Source: Candidatus Pelagibacter sp. (GTDB lineage: Bacteria; Pseudomonadota; Alphaproteobacteria; Pelagibacterales; Pelagibacteraceae). From it: a stretch of 40,509 nucleotides of DNA. Within the stretch, counting starts at the first letter, position 1. The number at the start of each line of letters is the position of its first letter. Both the position numbers and the translations under genes were made by a program. Where the stretch lies: positions 1 through 40,509 of the forward strand of contig JAOIYV010000007.1 in assembly GCA_028226735.1 (NCBI GenBank). The letters are read 5' to 3'. The notes under the pieces were generated by a model that saw nothing but the letters and a program-made list of their open reading frames with translations, ran no database searches and was not told where the DNA came from. Shown here piece by piece: positions 1-9,688 of the stretch.

Positions 1-315
1 CTCAGATGGAAAAGTAAAATTTGTTTTTTTTGTCATAGTATAAGTCATCACTTTTTTTCCGTAATAAGTAAAATAATATTTTTTATATACAATTGGATAA
101 TCTTCATACATATCTAATTTTTTTTCATCACTTTTTGAAATTTCAAATAGCGCTCCTGTAACAATTGAATTTTTTTTAAACTCAATATCTGCATACATAT
201 TTCTGAATGTTAGCCTAAAATCTTTTAAATTTATCTTTTTTAAAAATACACTGTCTTTACATCTTCTTTTCATTTGAAGGTGATGAAGATTGCTGCCATA
301 AGCAAAATAAAGCAT
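1..315 (-). CDS. Gamma-glutamylcyclotransferase-like (GGCT/AIG2 family) protein, partial
   Basis: The start codon is ATG at 315; the 3' end lies outside the window, so 105 residues are visible. The N-terminus reads MLYFAYGSNLHHLQMKRR, and YFAYGSNL is the hallmark nucleotide/substrate loop of the GGCT fold. A second conserved block, LDMYEDYPIVYKKYYF at about residues 67-82, matches the family's LD..E......Y motif and places the likely catalytic acid at Glu71. Members act on gamma-glutamyl peptides or amides in the cytoplasm, but the exact substrate cannot be read from sequence and many bacterial members are uncharacterised. It lies 4 bases downstream of the CinA-like gene on the same strand, so the two are probably co-transcribed. 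Confidence 0.8.
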   Translation of the reverse strand, partial: MLYFAYGSNLHHLQMKRRCKDSVFLKKINLKDFRLTFRNMYADIEFKKNSIVTGALFEISKSDEKKLDMYEDYPIVYKKYYFTYYGKKVMTYTMTKKTNFTFPSE

Positions 316-319
316 AATT

Positions 320-1069
320 TTAACGATTCACTACTTCTATTTTTTTTTTGGTAACAAATTCTAAAATTTGTAAAGTGCAAATATCAATTCTAGATTGATC
401 CTCTGATCTAATTACAATTGATACCCCAAGTTTTCCTGCTTGAAAAAAAGGATAACTTCCTATTTCAACATCATTGTTTTCATTTTGTACTTTGGTCAAA
501 GAGTTTGCAATTTCACTTTCGACTGTTCTTAAACTTATAGTGTGACTTAAAATTGGATCACCACCCATAATCTTATTTTTCAAACCTCCCAACATTGATT
601 TTAATATCGAGGGTACTCCAGGTAAACAAAATACATTTTCAATACTAAAGCCTGGTGCTCCACTTGTAGGATTTAAAATTAAATTTGCATTTTCTGGCAT
701 CCAAACCATTTTTTGGCGACCTTCATTAAATTCACCAACTTTATAATAAGCTTCTAAAATTTTATATGCTTCTTTATGGATTTCATATTTCAAATTAAAT
801 GCTTTTGAAATCGACTTAGCAGTAATATCATCATGTGTTGGACCTATACCGCCAGTTGTAAATACATAGTCATTTTTTTTTCTCAGTAAATTAACTGTTT
901 GAACAATTGTTTCTTCAATATCTGGTATTACCCTTACTTCGTGTACTTTAACACCAATAGAATTAAGCCATAGGGCAATAGTGCTAGTGTTTGTATCTTG
1001 AGTTCGACCTGAAAGAATTTCATTACCAATAATTAGTATTGCGGCATTAACTTTTTTGTTATTAGTCAT
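320..1069 (-). CDS. CinA N-terminal / molybdopterin-binding (MoaB/MoeA-like) domain protein
   Basis: This 249-residue protein has the MoCF-binding fold. GNEILSGRTQDTN at residues 15-27 and TTGGIGPTHDD at 71-81 are the two diagnostic loops. In full-length CinA this domain (COG1058) is followed by a C-terminal nicotinamide-nucleotide amidase domain of about 160 residues, which is absent here. Stand-alone versions are common in alphaproteobacteria and are often annotated as competence/damage-inducible or molybdopterin-binding proteins. CinA N-domains have been linked to ADP-ribose/NAD-related pyrophosphatase activity, but the role of the short form is not established. The ATG at 1069 is 20 bases from the divergent sfsA start. 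I leave the symbol blank because the amidase half is missing. Confidence 0.85.
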   Translation of the reverse strand: MTNNKKVNAAILIIGNEILSGRTQDTNTSTIALWLNSIGVKVHEVRVIPDIEETIVQTVNLLRKKNDYVFTTGGIGPTHDDITAKSISKAFNLKYEIHKEAYKILEAYYKVGEFNEGRQKMVWMPENANLILNPTSGAPGFSIENVFCLPGVPSILKSMLGGLKNKIMGGDPILSHTISLRTVESEIANSLTKVQNENNDVEIGSYPFFQAGKLGVSIVIRSEDQSRIDICTLQILEFVTKKKIEVVNR

Positions 1070-1089
1070 TATTTATATATAAATTAAGT

Positions 1090-1788
1090 ATGGAATTTAC
1101 CAAGTCTTTAATAAAAGGCAAACTTATCAAAAGATATAAAAGATTTTTTGCTGATATTAAACTAAATAAAGAAGTAGTAACGGCACATTGTCCCAACACT
1201 GGCTCTATGATGGGCTTATTAGATGAGGGTAATGAAGTATTTATTTCTAAGAATGAAGATCCTAAAAGAAAACTAAAATATACTTTAGAAATTATTAAGG
1301 TAAAAAATAAATTAATAGGTGTAAATACTCATTTTGCAAATAAAATTGCTTTTCATGGTTTATCAAATAATCTTATTAAAGAAGTTACAAATAATGACAA
1401 TATCAAACCTGAGGTTTTTTTTAATAAAGAAACACGATTTGATTTTTTAATTGAAAAAAATAAAAAAAAAATTTTTATTGAAGTTAAAAATGTTACTTTA
1501 TTAAGAGATAAAAAAATTGCTGAGTTTCCAGATTCTGTTACATCAAGAGGTTCAAAACACTTAAAAACTCTTATTGAAGCAACAAAAAAAGGTTATAAAA
1601 CATATCTATTATTCTTAGTTCAAATTCAAGGTGCTCAATACTTTAAAATAGCTAAAGATATTGATAAAGAATATTATGATAATTACTTGCTTGCCAAAAA
1701 AGCAGGTGTTAATTTTTTATCATATTGTTGTAAAATAAATTCAAAAGAGATTAAGATAGAAAAAAAAATTAAAATTATTAATGGCTGA
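1090..1788 (+). CDS. sfsA: SfsA, sugar fermentation stimulation protein homolog
   Basis: The 232-residue product is the usual length for SfsA. The N-terminal OB-like segment contains HCPNTGSM at residues 33-40, and the C-terminal part has a PD-(D/E)XK-nuclease-like core with Asp118 (RFDFL) and EVK at 131-133, followed by FPDSVTSRG. SfsA was named for a maltose-metabolism phenotype in E. coli and is a putative DNA-binding or nuclease-like protein; its biochemical role is unsettled. The start ATG is 20 bases from the divergent CinA-like gene. The 3' end overlaps map by 8 bases, making sfsA the first gene of the long purine run. Confidence 0.9.
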   Translation: MEFTKSLIKGKLIKRYKRFFADIKLNKEVVTAHCPNTGSMMGLLDEGNEVFISKNEDPKRKLKYTLEIIKVKNKLIGVNTHFANKIAFHGLSNNLIKEVTNNDNIKPEVFFNKETRFDFLIEKNKKKIFIEVKNVTLLRDKKIAEFPDSVTSRGSKHLKTLIEATKKGYKTYLLFLVQIQGAQYFKIAKDIDKEYYDNYLLAKKAGVNFLSYCCKINSKEIKIEKKIKIING

Positions 1789-2563
1789 TTATTTAGAAAA
1801 ATTTGAAAAAATGAGAGTAGCAGGAAATTTGGCTGCAAAAACTCTTGATATGCTAACTGATAATATAAAACCAGGTATAACTACTGAATTTATAGACAAT
1901 TTGGGTTACGAGTTTATAAGAGATAATGGTGGATATTCTGCTCCACTTTTTTACCGAGGTTTTAAGAAATCACTTTGTACATCATTAAATCATGTGGTCT
2001 GTCACGGTATACCATCTGATAGAATTTTAAACGATGGTGATGCATTGAATATTGATGTTACCGCTATAGTGGATGATCATTATGGAGACACAAGTAGAAT
2101 GTTTTGTGTTGGTAAAACACCCGTTAAAGTTAACAACTTAATTGATGCTACCTATGAATCTATGATGTTGGCAATAAAATCATTAAAGCCAGGATTAAAA
2201 CTTGGAGATATTGGACATACAATACAATCCTTTGTAGAAAAAAAAGGATTTTCTGTTGTTCGAGATTTTTGCGGTCATGGAATAAGTACAACATTTCATG
2301 AGCCTCCAAATATCTTGCATTATGGTAAAAAAAATACAGGAATGGAATTAAGACCTGGTATGACTTTTACCATTGAACCTATGATTAATGCCGGTGATTG
2401 GGATATTAAGATGTTAAAAGATGGATGGACAGCAGTTACAAAAGATAAATCATTATCAGCTCAATTTGAGCATACCCTTGGAATTACTGAAAATGGTTAT
2501 GAAATCTTTACAGAATCTGTTAAAGGTTACTCTAAGCCCCCTTATTTAATAATTAATGATTAA
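1781..2563 (+). CDS. map: Type I methionine aminopeptidase
   Basis: Methionine aminopeptidase removes the initiator Met from nascent proteins at the ribosome. The 260 residues match the family. The five metal ligands of the pita-bread fold are visible: Asp92 (NIDVTA), Asp103 (YGDTS), His166 (GHGIS), Glu199 (TIEPMI) and Glu230 (QFEHT). His75 (VCHGIP) and His173 (FHEPP) are the conserved active-site histidines. There is no N-terminal zinc-finger extension, so it is the short bacterial type Ia form. It overlaps sfsA upstream and purB downstream by 8 bases each, so translation is probably coupled along the operon. Confidence 0.97.
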   Translation: MADYLEKFEKMRVAGNLAAKTLDMLTDNIKPGITTEFIDNLGYEFIRDNGGYSAPLFYRGFKKSLCTSLNHVVCHGIPSDRILNDGDALNIDVTAIVDDHYGDTSRMFCVGKTPVKVNNLIDATYESMMLAIKSLKPGLKLGDIGHTIQSFVEKKGFSVVRDFCGHGISTTFHEPPNILHYGKKNTGMELRPGMTFTIEPMINAGDWDIKMLKDGWTAVTKDKSLSAQFEHTLGITENGYEIFTESVKGYSKPPYLIIND

Positions 2564-3848
2564 AAGATATTCTAGAAAGCAACTAACTGACATTTGGTCA
2601 GAGGAAAATAAATATAAAATTTGGCTTGATGTAGAAGTGGCAGCTGCTGAGGCAATGGAAAAACTGGGTCAAATACCAAATGGTGTTGCCTCAATCGTAA
2701 GAAAAAAAGCTAAAATTAATGTTAAAAGAATCCACAAAATAGAGAGTGAAGTAAAGCATGATGTTATTGCATTCTTGACTTCTGTCACCGAAAGAGTTGG
2801 AATTAAAGCAAGATACCTACACCAGGGAATGACATCGTCTGATGTATTAGATACAAGTTTTAATATTCAATTGATTCAATCTGGAAGAATTATACTTAAA
2901 GATATTGATCAAATTTTAAAAGTATTAAAAAAACAATCTAAAAAATATAAATTAACACCCTGCATGGGAAGAAGTCATGGAATTCATGCTGAACCAATAA
3001 CTTTTGGTCTAAAATTAGCATCATTTTATGAAGAGTTTAAAAGAAATAGAAAAAGACTAGTTAATGCTATTGAAGAGGTATCGACATGTGCAATTTCAGG
3101 TGCTGTTGGAACATTTGCAAACATTAATCCGAAAGTTGAGAAGCATGTTGCCAAAAAATTAGGTTTAAAAGTTGAGCCAATTTCAACTCAGATAATTCCT
3201 AGAGATAGACATGCTTATTATTTTTCTATATTAGGGATTATTGCAGGTTCAATTGAAAGAGTTGCAACTGAAATTAGGCATTTGCAAAGAACTGAGGTTT
3301 ATGAATTGCAAGAATATTTTTCGAAAAATCAAAAAGGGTCCTCAGCTATGCCTCATAAAAAAAATCCAATATTAAGTGAAAACTTAACAGGACTTGCAAG
3401 AATGGTTAGAAGCGCGGTAATTCCAGCTTTAGAAAATATTGCATTATGGCATGAGAGAGACATTTCTCATTCAAGTGTTGAAAGAAATATTGGTCCTGAT
3501 GCAAACATTACAATTGATTTTGCTTTAGTTAGATTATCAAATATCTTAGATAGCATGATTGTGTATCCTAAAAAAATGTTAGAAAATTTGAATATAACGA
3601 AAGGTTTAATTTTTTCACAAGAAGTAATGTTGGAGCTAACTAAATCTGGTCTAAGTAGAGAACAATCTTATAAAATAGTTCAGAGTTATGCAAAAAAATG
3701 TTTTGCAGAAAATTTAGATTTATTTACTATAATTTCTTCAGATAAATTTATAATGAGTAAAATTTCACCAAAAAAATTAAAATCTATATTTAGTTATTCT
3801 AAACATTTTAAAAATTTGAATTTGATCTTTAAAAGAGTATTTAAATAA
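2556..3848 (+). CDS. purB: Adenylosuccinate lyase
   Basis: PurB cleaves SAICAR to AICAR and adenylosuccinate to AMP, releasing fumarate in both steps of purine synthesis. The fumarase/aspartase-superfamily signature [10 protein letters not shown] lies at residues 262-271 and carries the catalytic serine loop; [10 protein letters not shown] at 138-147 carries a conserved active-site histidine, and TSSDVLDT at 93-100 is the substrate-binding loop. The 430 residues match the short bacterial form. Its position directly before purC places two consecutive pathway enzymes together. The last base of its TAA stop is the first base of the purC ATG. Confidence 0.97.
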   Translation: MIKRYSRKQLTDIWSEENKYKIWLDVEVAAAEAMEKLGQIPNGVASIVRKKAKINVKRIHKIESEVKHDVIAFLTSVTERVGIKARYLHQGMTSSDVLDTSFNIQLIQSGRIILKDIDQILKVLKKQSKKYKLTPCMGRSHGIHAEPITFGLKLASFYEEFKRNRKRLVNAIEEVSTCAISGAVGTFANINPKVEKHVAKKLGLKVEPISTQIIPRDRHAYYFSILGIIAGSIERVATEIRHLQRTEVYELQEYFSKNQKGSSAMPHKKNPILSENLTGLARMVRSAVIPALENIALWHERDISHSSVERNIGPDANITIDFALVRLSNILDSMIVYPKKMLENLNITKGLIFSQEVMLELTKSGLSREQSYKIVQSYAKKCFAENLDLFTIISSDKFIMSKISPKKLKSIFSYSKHFKNLNLIFKRVFK

Positions 3849-4633
3849 TGAAAAAAGGTAAAAAATTATATGAAGGTAAGGCTAAGATTATTTATGCTAC
3901 TAATGATAAAAATTTAGTTATCCAATATTTTAAAGATGATGCGACAGCATTTAATAATCAAAAGAAAACTATCATTGAAGGAAAAGGTGTTCTTAATAAT
4001 AGAATTTCAGAGCATATTCTTTCTAATTTATCTCAGATTGGAATTAAAAACCATTTAGTAAAAAGACTTAATATGCGAGAACAAGTTATTAAGTTGGTTG
4101 AAATTATACCTATTGAATTTATTGTAAGAAATGTTGCAACTGGATCAATAACAAAGAGATTAGGTATTGAAGATGGTTCAGTCTTAAAAGAACCATTAAT
4201 TGAGTATTGTTTAAAAGATGACAAACTAGGCGATCCTTTAATTGCTGAGGAACATATCTTAACTTTTGACTGGGCTTCAAAAAAAGAAATAGAAAAAGTT
4301 AAAAAAATGATTTTAAGAATTAACGACTTTATGATTGGTATGTTTAGAGGTGTGGGAATAAAACTTATTGACTTTAAATTAGAATTTGGAAGGTTAAAAT
4401 CTAATGGAAAAAATGAAGTTATTTTAGCAGATGAAATAAGCCCTGATACATGCAGGCTTTGGGATAGTATTACAGACAAAAAATTAGATAAAGATAGGTT
4501 TAGAAAAGATTTAGGAGATCTAATTCCTGCTTATACAGAAGTTGCAAAAAGATTAGGCATTCTTCACGAACAATCTAACGTTTCTGCAGTAAATGTTACA
4601 AAACTATCTTCTATTAAAAGGAAGAGTAAATGA
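3848..4633 (+). CDS. purC: SAICAR synthetase (phosphoribosylaminoimidazole-succinocarboxamide synthase)
   Basis: PurC joins CAIR and aspartate with ATP to make SAICAR. The N-terminal glycine-rich nucleotide segment is [10 protein letters not shown] at residues 7-16, the family signature [16 protein letters not shown] is at about 90-105, and [10 protein letters not shown] lies near 173. At 261 residues it is slightly longer than the usual 235-255, with a lysine/serine-rich C-terminal tail. It overlaps purB by one base and purS by four (ATGA), consistent with translational coupling in a purine operon. Confidence 0.96.
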   Translation: MKKGKKLYEGKAKIIYATNDKNLVIQYFKDDATAFNNQKKTIIEGKGVLNNRISEHILSNLSQIGIKNHLVKRLNMREQVIKLVEIIPIEFIVRNVATGSITKRLGIEDGSVLKEPLIEYCLKDDKLGDPLIAEEHILTFDWASKKEIEKVKKMILRINDFMIGMFRGVGIKLIDFKLEFGRLKSNGKNEVILADEISPDTCRLWDSITDKKLDKDRFRKDLGDLIPAYTEVAKRLGILHEQSNVSAVNVTKLSSIKRKSK

Positions 4634-4872
4634 AAATATCTGTAATCATAACACTTAAAAAAGATGTTTTAGATCCACAAGGTAAGGTTATTCATCAAAC
4701 ATTAGATGGTATGGGTTTCAATGATATTAATGGAGTAAGGCAAGGAAAATATTTTGAAATAGACACAAATGAAAATGATAAAAAAAAAGCTAGAGATAAA
4801 GTTGAAGAAATGTGCAATAAATTATTAGCTAACCTTGTAATCGAGAATTATAAAATTATTGATGCACAATAA
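4630..4872 (+). CDS. purS: FGAM synthetase subunit PurS
   Basis: This 80-residue protein is the small scaffold subunit of the three-part phosphoribosylformylglycinamidine synthetase (PurS/PurQ/PurL) found where PurL is the short form. The sequence shows the PurS fold features [20 protein letters not shown] near residues 10-29 and a C-terminal segment [15 protein letters not shown]. Order purS-purQ-purL with overlaps or a 3-base gap supports assembly of one complex. The start overlaps the purC stop by four bases. Confidence 0.95.
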   Translation: MKISVIITLKKDVLDPQGKVIHQTLDGMGFNDINGVRQGKYFEIDTNENDKKKARDKVEEMCNKLLANLVIENYKIIDAQ

Positions 4873-4875
4873 TTA

Positions 4876-5559
4876 ATGAAATCATCAGTTATTACATTTC
4901 CGGGATCTAATTGTGATAGAGACATAGATGTTGCTCTTAATAAATTTGGATTTAAAAATAAAATGGTTTGGCATGATGATATTGAAATTCCAAAAAGTGA
5001 TTTGGTTGTATTGCCTGGTGGATTTTCGTATGGAGATTATTTAAGATGTGGAAGTATGGCTTCTAAATCAAAAATAATGAAATCGGTAATTAATTTTGCG
5101 AACTCTGGTGGAATGGTAATGGGAATTTGTAATGGGTTTCAAATATTAGTTGAAGCTGGATTAGTACCAGGAGTTTTATTAAGAAATAAATACCTAGAGT
5201 TTATTTGTAAAAATGTATTTGTTAAAATTAACAATAAAGAAAATACATATTTTAAAAATATAGAAAATAATATTTTAGAATTTCATATCGCTCATAATGA
5301 GGGAAACTATTTTTGCACTGAGAATCAATTAAAAGAAATTGAAGATAATCAACAAATTGCAATAAACTATTGTAACAAAGATGGTGTTGTGGAAAATCAA
5401 TTTAATCCTAATGGGTCAATTAAAAATATTGCAGGAATTTTTAATAGAGAAAAAAATGTTTTAGGGATGATGCCACACCCCGAAAGAATGATTGACACTT
5501 CTCTTTCTGGTGAAGATGGTTGTCTTTTTTTTAACAATTTAATTAATAACCTCAAATGA
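4876..5559 (+). CDS. purQ: FGAM synthetase glutaminase subunit PurQ
   Basis: PurQ is the class I glutamine amidotransferase that supplies ammonia to PurL. The 227-residue protein has the nucleophile elbow GICNGFQ with Cys85, and the His201/Glu203 pair in MMPHPER completes the catalytic triad. [12 protein letters not shown] at residues 5-16 is the PurQ-specific N-terminus. It starts 3 bases after purS and overlaps purL by four bases (ATGA). Confidence 0.97.
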   Translation: MKSSVITFPGSNCDRDIDVALNKFGFKNKMVWHDDIEIPKSDLVVLPGGFSYGDYLRCGSMASKSKIMKSVINFANSGGMVMGICNGFQILVEAGLVPGVLLRNKYLEFICKNVFVKINNKENTYFKNIENNILEFHIAHNEGNYFCTENQLKEIEDNQQIAINYCNKDGVVENQFNPNGSIKNIAGIFNREKNVLGMMPHPERMIDTSLSGEDGCLFFNNLINNLK

Positions 5560-7748
5560 TTGTTAACGAACAAGCGGCAATAGATCACGGTCTTAAAAAA
5601 GATGAATATGCAAAAATTTGTGAACTGCTTAAAAGAATTCCAAATATTACTGAACTTGGGATTTTTTCTGCTATGTGGAATGAACACTGTTCTTATAAAT
5701 CATCTAGACTTCACTTAAAAAAACTTCCAACGGAAGGAAAGCAAGTCATACAAGGACCGGGAGAAAATGCGGGTATTATTGATATTGGAGATGATGATGC
5801 AATTGTATTTAAAATTGAAAGTCACAACCACCCTTCCTTTATAGAACCTTATCAAGGAGCAGCTACTGGAGTTGGGGGAATTATGAGGGATGTTTTTACA
5901 ATGGGCGCAAGACCAATTGCAAATTTAAACTCAATTCATTTTGGTTCACCACAGCATAAAAAAACTAAAAATTTATTAAGAGGTGTGGTGCATGGAATTG
6001 GGGGTTATGGAAATTGTATGGGGGTTCCAACTATTGCAGGTCAAACAAGCTTTGATAGTTCTTATAATGGAAATATTTTAGTAAATGCAATGACTTTAGG
6101 GCTAGTCAAAAAAGATAAGATTTTCTACTCAAAAGCTGCTGGATTAAATAAGCCAGTTATTTATGTTGGTTCAAAAACAGGTCGTGATGGAATTCATGGT
6201 GCAAGTATGGCTTCAGCTAGTTTTGATGAAAAAATTGAAGAAAAAAAACCTACAGTTCAAGTTGGGGATCCTTTTACTGAAAAGCTACTTCTTGAGGCTT
6301 GTTTGGAGTTAATGGCAGGAGACTCCATTATATCAATCCAAGATATGGGTGCTGCAGGTTTAACTTCTTCAAGTATTGAAATGGCTTCAAAAGGAAATCT
6401 TGGGATTGAAATTAATTTAAATAAAGTTCCATGCAGAGAATCGAAAATGACACCTTATGAAATAATGCTTTCAGAAAGCCAAGAAAGAATGTTAATTGTT
6501 CTTGAGAGCGGAAAAGAAGAAGAGGCAAAAAAAATTTTTGACAAATGGAACTTAGATTTTTCTGTAATTGGTAAAACAACTAAATCAAAAAAAATTGAAC
6601 TTTATTTTGATGAAAAGCCAGTAGCTAATATTCCAGTTAATATATTAGTTGAAAACTCACCAATGTATGATCGTAAATGGAAGAAAGCAAAACTACCAAA
6701 AAAAAATAAAATCAAAAAAGAAGATCTTAATAATTTAAAAATAATTGATACATTAAAGAAAATTTTATCAAACCCAAATATTTGTAGTAAAGAGTGGATT
6801 TGGCAACAATATGATCATACAGTTATGGGTGACACTATTCAAAAACCAGGTGGGGATTCTGGAGTAGTGAGAGTTCATGGAACCGAAAAAGCAATTGCAG
6901 CCTCAGTCGACTCCTCAGCTGTTTATTGTTGGGCTCATCCATTAACAGGTGGAAAACAAGTGGTTTGTGAAAGTTTTAGAAACCTAATTTCAGTTGGAGC
7001 AAAACCAATCGCAATTACAAATTGTTTAAATTTTGGTAGCCCTGAAAATGAGCAAAATATGGGAGAGTTTGTTGAATGTGTTCAGGGTATTGGCGAAGCT
7101 AGTAAATATTTAAAATTCCCAATAGTTTCTGGAAATGTATCTTTTTATAACCAAACTAAAGATGAAGGTATTAAGCCTACTCCTTCCATTGGTGGTGTTG
7201 GTTTGATTAAAGATTATAAAAAAATGATTACAATGGATTTTAAGGAAATAGATAATATTGTTTTGGTAATAGGTAAAACTGAAGGTCATATCGATCAGAG
7301 TTTATTTGCAAGAAATATTTTAGATGAAAAAAATGGGCCTCCACCTGAAATAAATCTTTTTAATGAAAAGAATAATGGTGAAACTTTATTAAAGTTAATA
7401 GACAATGATTATATTAAAAGTGCTCATGATGTTTCTTTAGGAGGAATAATCACTGCGGTTAGCAAAATGTGCATTAAAGGAAATAAAGGTATTAATTTGA
7501 AAAAACCGAAATTTTTAATTAATGAGATTGAGTACTTTTTTGCTGAAGATCAAGGACGATACATAATTGAGATCAACAAACAAAATTTTAAAAAAGTAAA
7601 GGATATACTTAATAAAAATGCTGTACATTTTGATGAGTTGGGAACTATTAATGAAAATCAGCTATATATTAATGATAAGACAAAAGTTACAATTGACGAA
7701 TTAAAAACATCGAATACAAATTGGTTAACTAATTTTATGAGTAAATAA
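5556..7748 (+). CDS. purL: FGAM synthetase large subunit PurL (short form)
   Basis: PurL converts FGAR, ATP and glutamine-derived ammonia to FGAM. At 730 residues it is the short Bacillus-type subunit that needs PurS and PurQ, not the roughly 1300-residue E. coli fusion. [10 protein letters not shown] at residues 41-50 and ESHNHPSF at 88-95 are conserved active-site elements. The two AIRS-like halves repeat the pattern of glycine-rich segments ([15 protein letters not shown] at about 101-112, then [17 protein letters not shown] in the second half). It overlaps purQ by four bases and bolA by one. Confidence 0.97.
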   Translation: MIVNEQAAIDHGLKKDEYAKICELLKRIPNITELGIFSAMWNEHCSYKSSRLHLKKLPTEGKQVIQGPGENAGIIDIGDDDAIVFKIESHNHPSFIEPYQGAATGVGGIMRDVFTMGARPIANLNSIHFGSPQHKKTKNLLRGVVHGIGGYGNCMGVPTIAGQTSFDSSYNGNILVNAMTLGLVKKDKIFYSKAAGLNKPVIYVGSKTGRDGIHGASMASASFDEKIEEKKPTVQVGDPFTEKLLLEACLELMAGDSIISIQDMGAAGLTSSSIEMASKGNLGIEINLNKVPCRESKMTPYEIMLSESQERMLIVLESGKEEEAKKIFDKWNLDFSVIGKTTKSKKIELYFDEKPVANIPVNILVENSPMYDRKWKKAKLPKKNKIKKEDLNNLKIIDTLKKILSNPNICSKEWIWQQYDHTVMGDTIQKPGGDSGVVRVHGTEKAIAASVDSSAVYCWAHPLTGGKQVVCESFRNLISVGAKPIAITNCLNFGSPENEQNMGEFVECVQGIGEASKYLKFPIVSGNVSFYNQTKDEGIKPTPSIGGVGLIKDYKKMITMDFKEIDNIVLVIGKTEGHIDQSLFARNILDEKNGPPPEINLFNEKNNGETLLKLIDNDYIKSAHDVSLGGIITAVSKMCIKGNKGINLKKPKFLINEIEYFFAEDQGRYIIEINKQNFKKVKDILNKNAVHFDELGTINENQLYINDKTKVTIDELKTSNTNWLTNFMSK

Positions 7749-7978
7749 TGGCAATGGATTTAAAAGAAATTGAGAGTTTAATTAAAGAATCTTTAGCAGA
7801 TGCAACTGTTGAAATTCAAGATCTGGCTGGTGATGGCAATCATTATTCTGCAACTGTAACTTCTTCACAGTTTTCAGGCAAAAGTAAAATCGAACAACAT
7901 AAAATGGTATACAATTCCCTTAAAGGTAAAATGGGAAATGAATTACATGCCTTAGCAATTAAAACAAAGGAGCAATAA
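7748..7978 (+). CDS. BolA-family protein
   Basis: This 76-residue protein has the class II KH-like BolA fold: the central SSQFSGKSKIEQHKMVY segment with the invariant His of QHKMVY, and the C-terminal signature ELHALAIKT. BolA proteins of this short type bind a [2Fe-2S] cluster together with a CGFS monothiol glutaredoxin. The next gene, overlapping by a single base, is exactly such a glutaredoxin, which supports an iron-sulfur trafficking or iron-sensing pair. It resembles the YrbA/BolA2-like subgroup more than the stationary-phase morphogene BolA, but I cannot decide that by eye. Confidence 0.93.
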   Translation: MAMDLKEIESLIKESLADATVEIQDLAGDGNHYSATVTSSQFSGKSKIEQHKMVYNSLKGKMGNELHALAIKTKEQ

Positions 7979-8310
7979 TGGATGATCAAACAAAAAATTT
8001 AATTCAAAATCATATCGATAGTAATGAAGTATGTTTATTTATGAAGGGAACACCAGATGCTCCTCAATGTGGGTTTTCAATGGCAGTCACAAATATGCTA
8101 AAACTTCTTGAAGTTAACTTTCAAGGCATAAATGTTCTAGAAAATCAAAATTTAAGAGAAGGAATTAAAACTTTTAGCGATTGGCCTACTATCCCTCAAC
8201 TATATATTAAGAAAGAATTTGTTGGTGGATGTGATATTGTAAAAGAGATGTACGAAAATGGTGAACTTAAAAAAGTGCTCGAGGACAAGGGAGTTAATTT
8301 TAAAAAATAA
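7978..8310 (+). CDS. grxD: Monothiol glutaredoxin, Grx4/GrxD type
   Basis: The 110-residue thioredoxin-fold protein has the CGFS active site with Cys31 (APQCGFSMAV), KGTPDAP just before it, and WPTIPQLYI and FVGGCDIV as the glutathione-binding cis-Pro and GG elements. Proteins of this class carry a glutathione-ligated [2Fe-2S] cluster and hand it on, usually with BolA. It is the last gene of the nine-gene plus-strand run and converges on rpsD with only 7 bases between the stop codons. Confidence 0.95.
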   Translation: MDDQTKNLIQNHIDSNEVCLFMKGTPDAPQCGFSMAVTNMLKLLEVNFQGINVLENQNLREGIKTFSDWPTIPQLYIKKEFVGGCDIVKEMYENGELKKVLEDKGVNFKK

Positions 8311-8317
8311 ATATTTT

Positions 8318-8935
8318 TTATCTTGAATAATATTCAATTACAAGATTTGGTTCCATAACTACTGGGTAAGGAACTTCTTCAAATTTTGGTATTCTAACAA
8401 AAGTTATCTTTTTATTTTTTTCATCTAATTGAATATACTCAGGAGTTTCTCTCTCTTTATTTGCCAAAGCTATATCTATAAATGCTAATTGTTTAGATTT
8501 ATCTCTAATTTCTATAGTATCTTCCTCTTTAACTATGTAGCTACCAATATTAACTTTCTTACCATTAACTTTTACGTGTCCATGGTTAATAAGTTGTCTA
8601 GCAGAGAATATTGTTGTTGAAAATCTTGCTCTATATACCACTGCATCAAGTCTCCTCTCAAGTAATCCAATTAAGTTTTCACCAGTGTCACCTTTTTGCA
8701 TGGCGGCCTTTTTGTAAATATTTCTAAATTGTCTTTCATTAATATTTCCGTAATACCCTTTAAGTTTTTGTTTTGCCTGTAACTGAATTCCGTAATCTGA
8801 AGGCTTTCCCTGTCTAGATTGACCATGTTGACCTGGACCATATGCTCTAGTATTAAAAGGACTTTTAGGTCTACCCCACAAGTTTATTTTTAATCTTCTA
8901 TCAATTTTATGTTTAGAACTAATTCTTTTTGTCAT
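8318..8935 (-). CDS. rpsD: 30S ribosomal protein S4
   Basis: S4 is a primary 16S rRNA-binding protein and nucleates small-subunit assembly. The 205-residue protein begins [21 protein letters not shown], the usual alphaproteobacterial N-terminus, which fixes the start at 8935. The S4 RNA-binding domain lies around residues 95-155 ([31 protein letters not shown]). It is a solitary rpsD rather than part of the alpha operon. A TTGACA/TATAAC promoter sits directly before it, ending 11 bases upstream of the ATG. Confidence 0.98.
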   Translation of the reverse strand: MTKRISSKHKIDRRLKINLWGRPKSPFNTRAYGPGQHGQSRQGKPSDYGIQLQAKQKLKGYYGNINERQFRNIYKKAAMQKGDTGENLIGLLERRLDAVVYRARFSTTIFSARQLINHGHVKVNGKKVNIGSYIVKEEDTIEIRDKSKQLAFIDIALANKERETPEYIQLDEKNKKITFVRIPKFEEVPYPVVMEPNLVIEYYSR

Positions 8936-8946
8936 ATGATGGTTGG

Positions 8947-8974
8947 GTTATAAACTTACTCATTATTTTGTCAA
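8947..8974 (-). promoter_or_regulatory. Sigma-70 promoter of rpsD
   Basis: On the minus strand, TTGACA (8974-8969), a 16-base spacer and TATAAC (8952-8947) form a near-consensus promoter. The -10 hexamer ends 11 bases before the rpsD ATG, so a normal start site would give a 5' leader of only about 5 bases. The -35 box begins immediately after the trmJ stop codon. No Shine-Dalgarno fits in the space left. Confidence 0.6.
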
Positions 8975-9688
8975 TCAACCTTTTTTGGCCAAACTAGCAA
9001 ATACACTTGATAAAATACGTATTTCTTTCTCAGATAACTCCATTTTATAAAAAATACTTCTTAAATTTTCCAACATTTTGGGTTTTTTTTCTAATGGTTT
9101 AAAAAAATTTTTTTGATCTAATTTATTAAGGCAAAGGTTTATCATTGCTTGAATATCTTTTTTGCTGGCTAAAGATATTTTATTGGATTTTGAGTATTTG
9201 AAATCTTTTAGCTTAATTATATTGGCGACTGTATGAGCAACAATAATCACACTATGAGATAGGTTTAAAGATTTAAAATCAGGATTTGTTGGTATTTGCA
9301 TAGTATAATTTGCATAACTTATTTCATTGTTAGATAAACCAGAGGCTTCAGATCCAAATAAAAAAGCAACTTTTTTCGTAAAATTAATCTTAATTAAATC
9401 TTCTAATTTAATATGTTTAATATTTTTATTTCTAAATCTTGCAGAGGTTGCAATTACAAAGTCAACTTTTTTAACTGCAGATTCTAAGCTGTCATGCACT
9501 TTACTATTATTAATAACATCTTTAGCACCAACTGAAGTTGCTAAAATCTTATCATTTGGAAAAATGGGTTTGGGATTCACAACTACTAACTTTTTAAAAT
9601 TAAAATTTTTAATAGATCTGGCACAAGCTCCTATATTTTCAGATAGTTGTGGTTGATATAAAATAAAAGATATATTATTAAAAGACAT
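8975..9688 (-). CDS. trmJ: SPOUT-class RNA methyltransferase, TrmJ/TrmH family
   Basis: The 237-residue protein carries the trefoil-knot SPOUT motifs: ENIGACARSIKNF at residues 17-29, LFGSEASGLSNNEI at about 110-123, and IPTNPDFKSLNLSHSV at about 132-147. This set is typical of TrmJ, which 2'-O-methylates position 32 of tRNA with S-adenosylmethionine. The C-terminal extension after the SPOUT core also fits TrmJ. Assignment to TrmJ rather than another TrmH-family enzyme is likely but not proven. Its ATG overlaps the cimA stop by one base, and the gene ends just where the rpsD promoter begins. Confidence 0.85.
   Translation of the reverse strand: MSFNNISFILYQPQLSENIGACARSIKNFNFKKLVVVNPKPIFPNDKILATSVGAKDVINNSKVHDSLESAVKKVDFVIATSARFRNKNIKHIKLEDLIKINFTKKVAFLFGSEASGLSNNEISYANYTMQIPTNPDFKSLNLSHSVIIVAHTVANIIKLKDFKYSKSNKISLASKKDIQAMINLCLNKLDQKNFFKPLEKKPKMLENLRSIFYKMELSEKEIRILSSVFASLAKKG

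Noticed and set aside
4033..4479. Open frame of 148 codons on the minus strand within purC
   Set aside because: It lies wholly inside a well-supported gene, and its product has no recognisable motif; it is a shadow of purC.
8323..8337. TTGAATA-A-TATTCAA palindrome at the end of rpsD as a terminator
   Set aside because: It lies in the last codons of rpsD, is entirely AT-rich with at most five usable RNA pairs and a weak downstream T tract, so it is not convincing.
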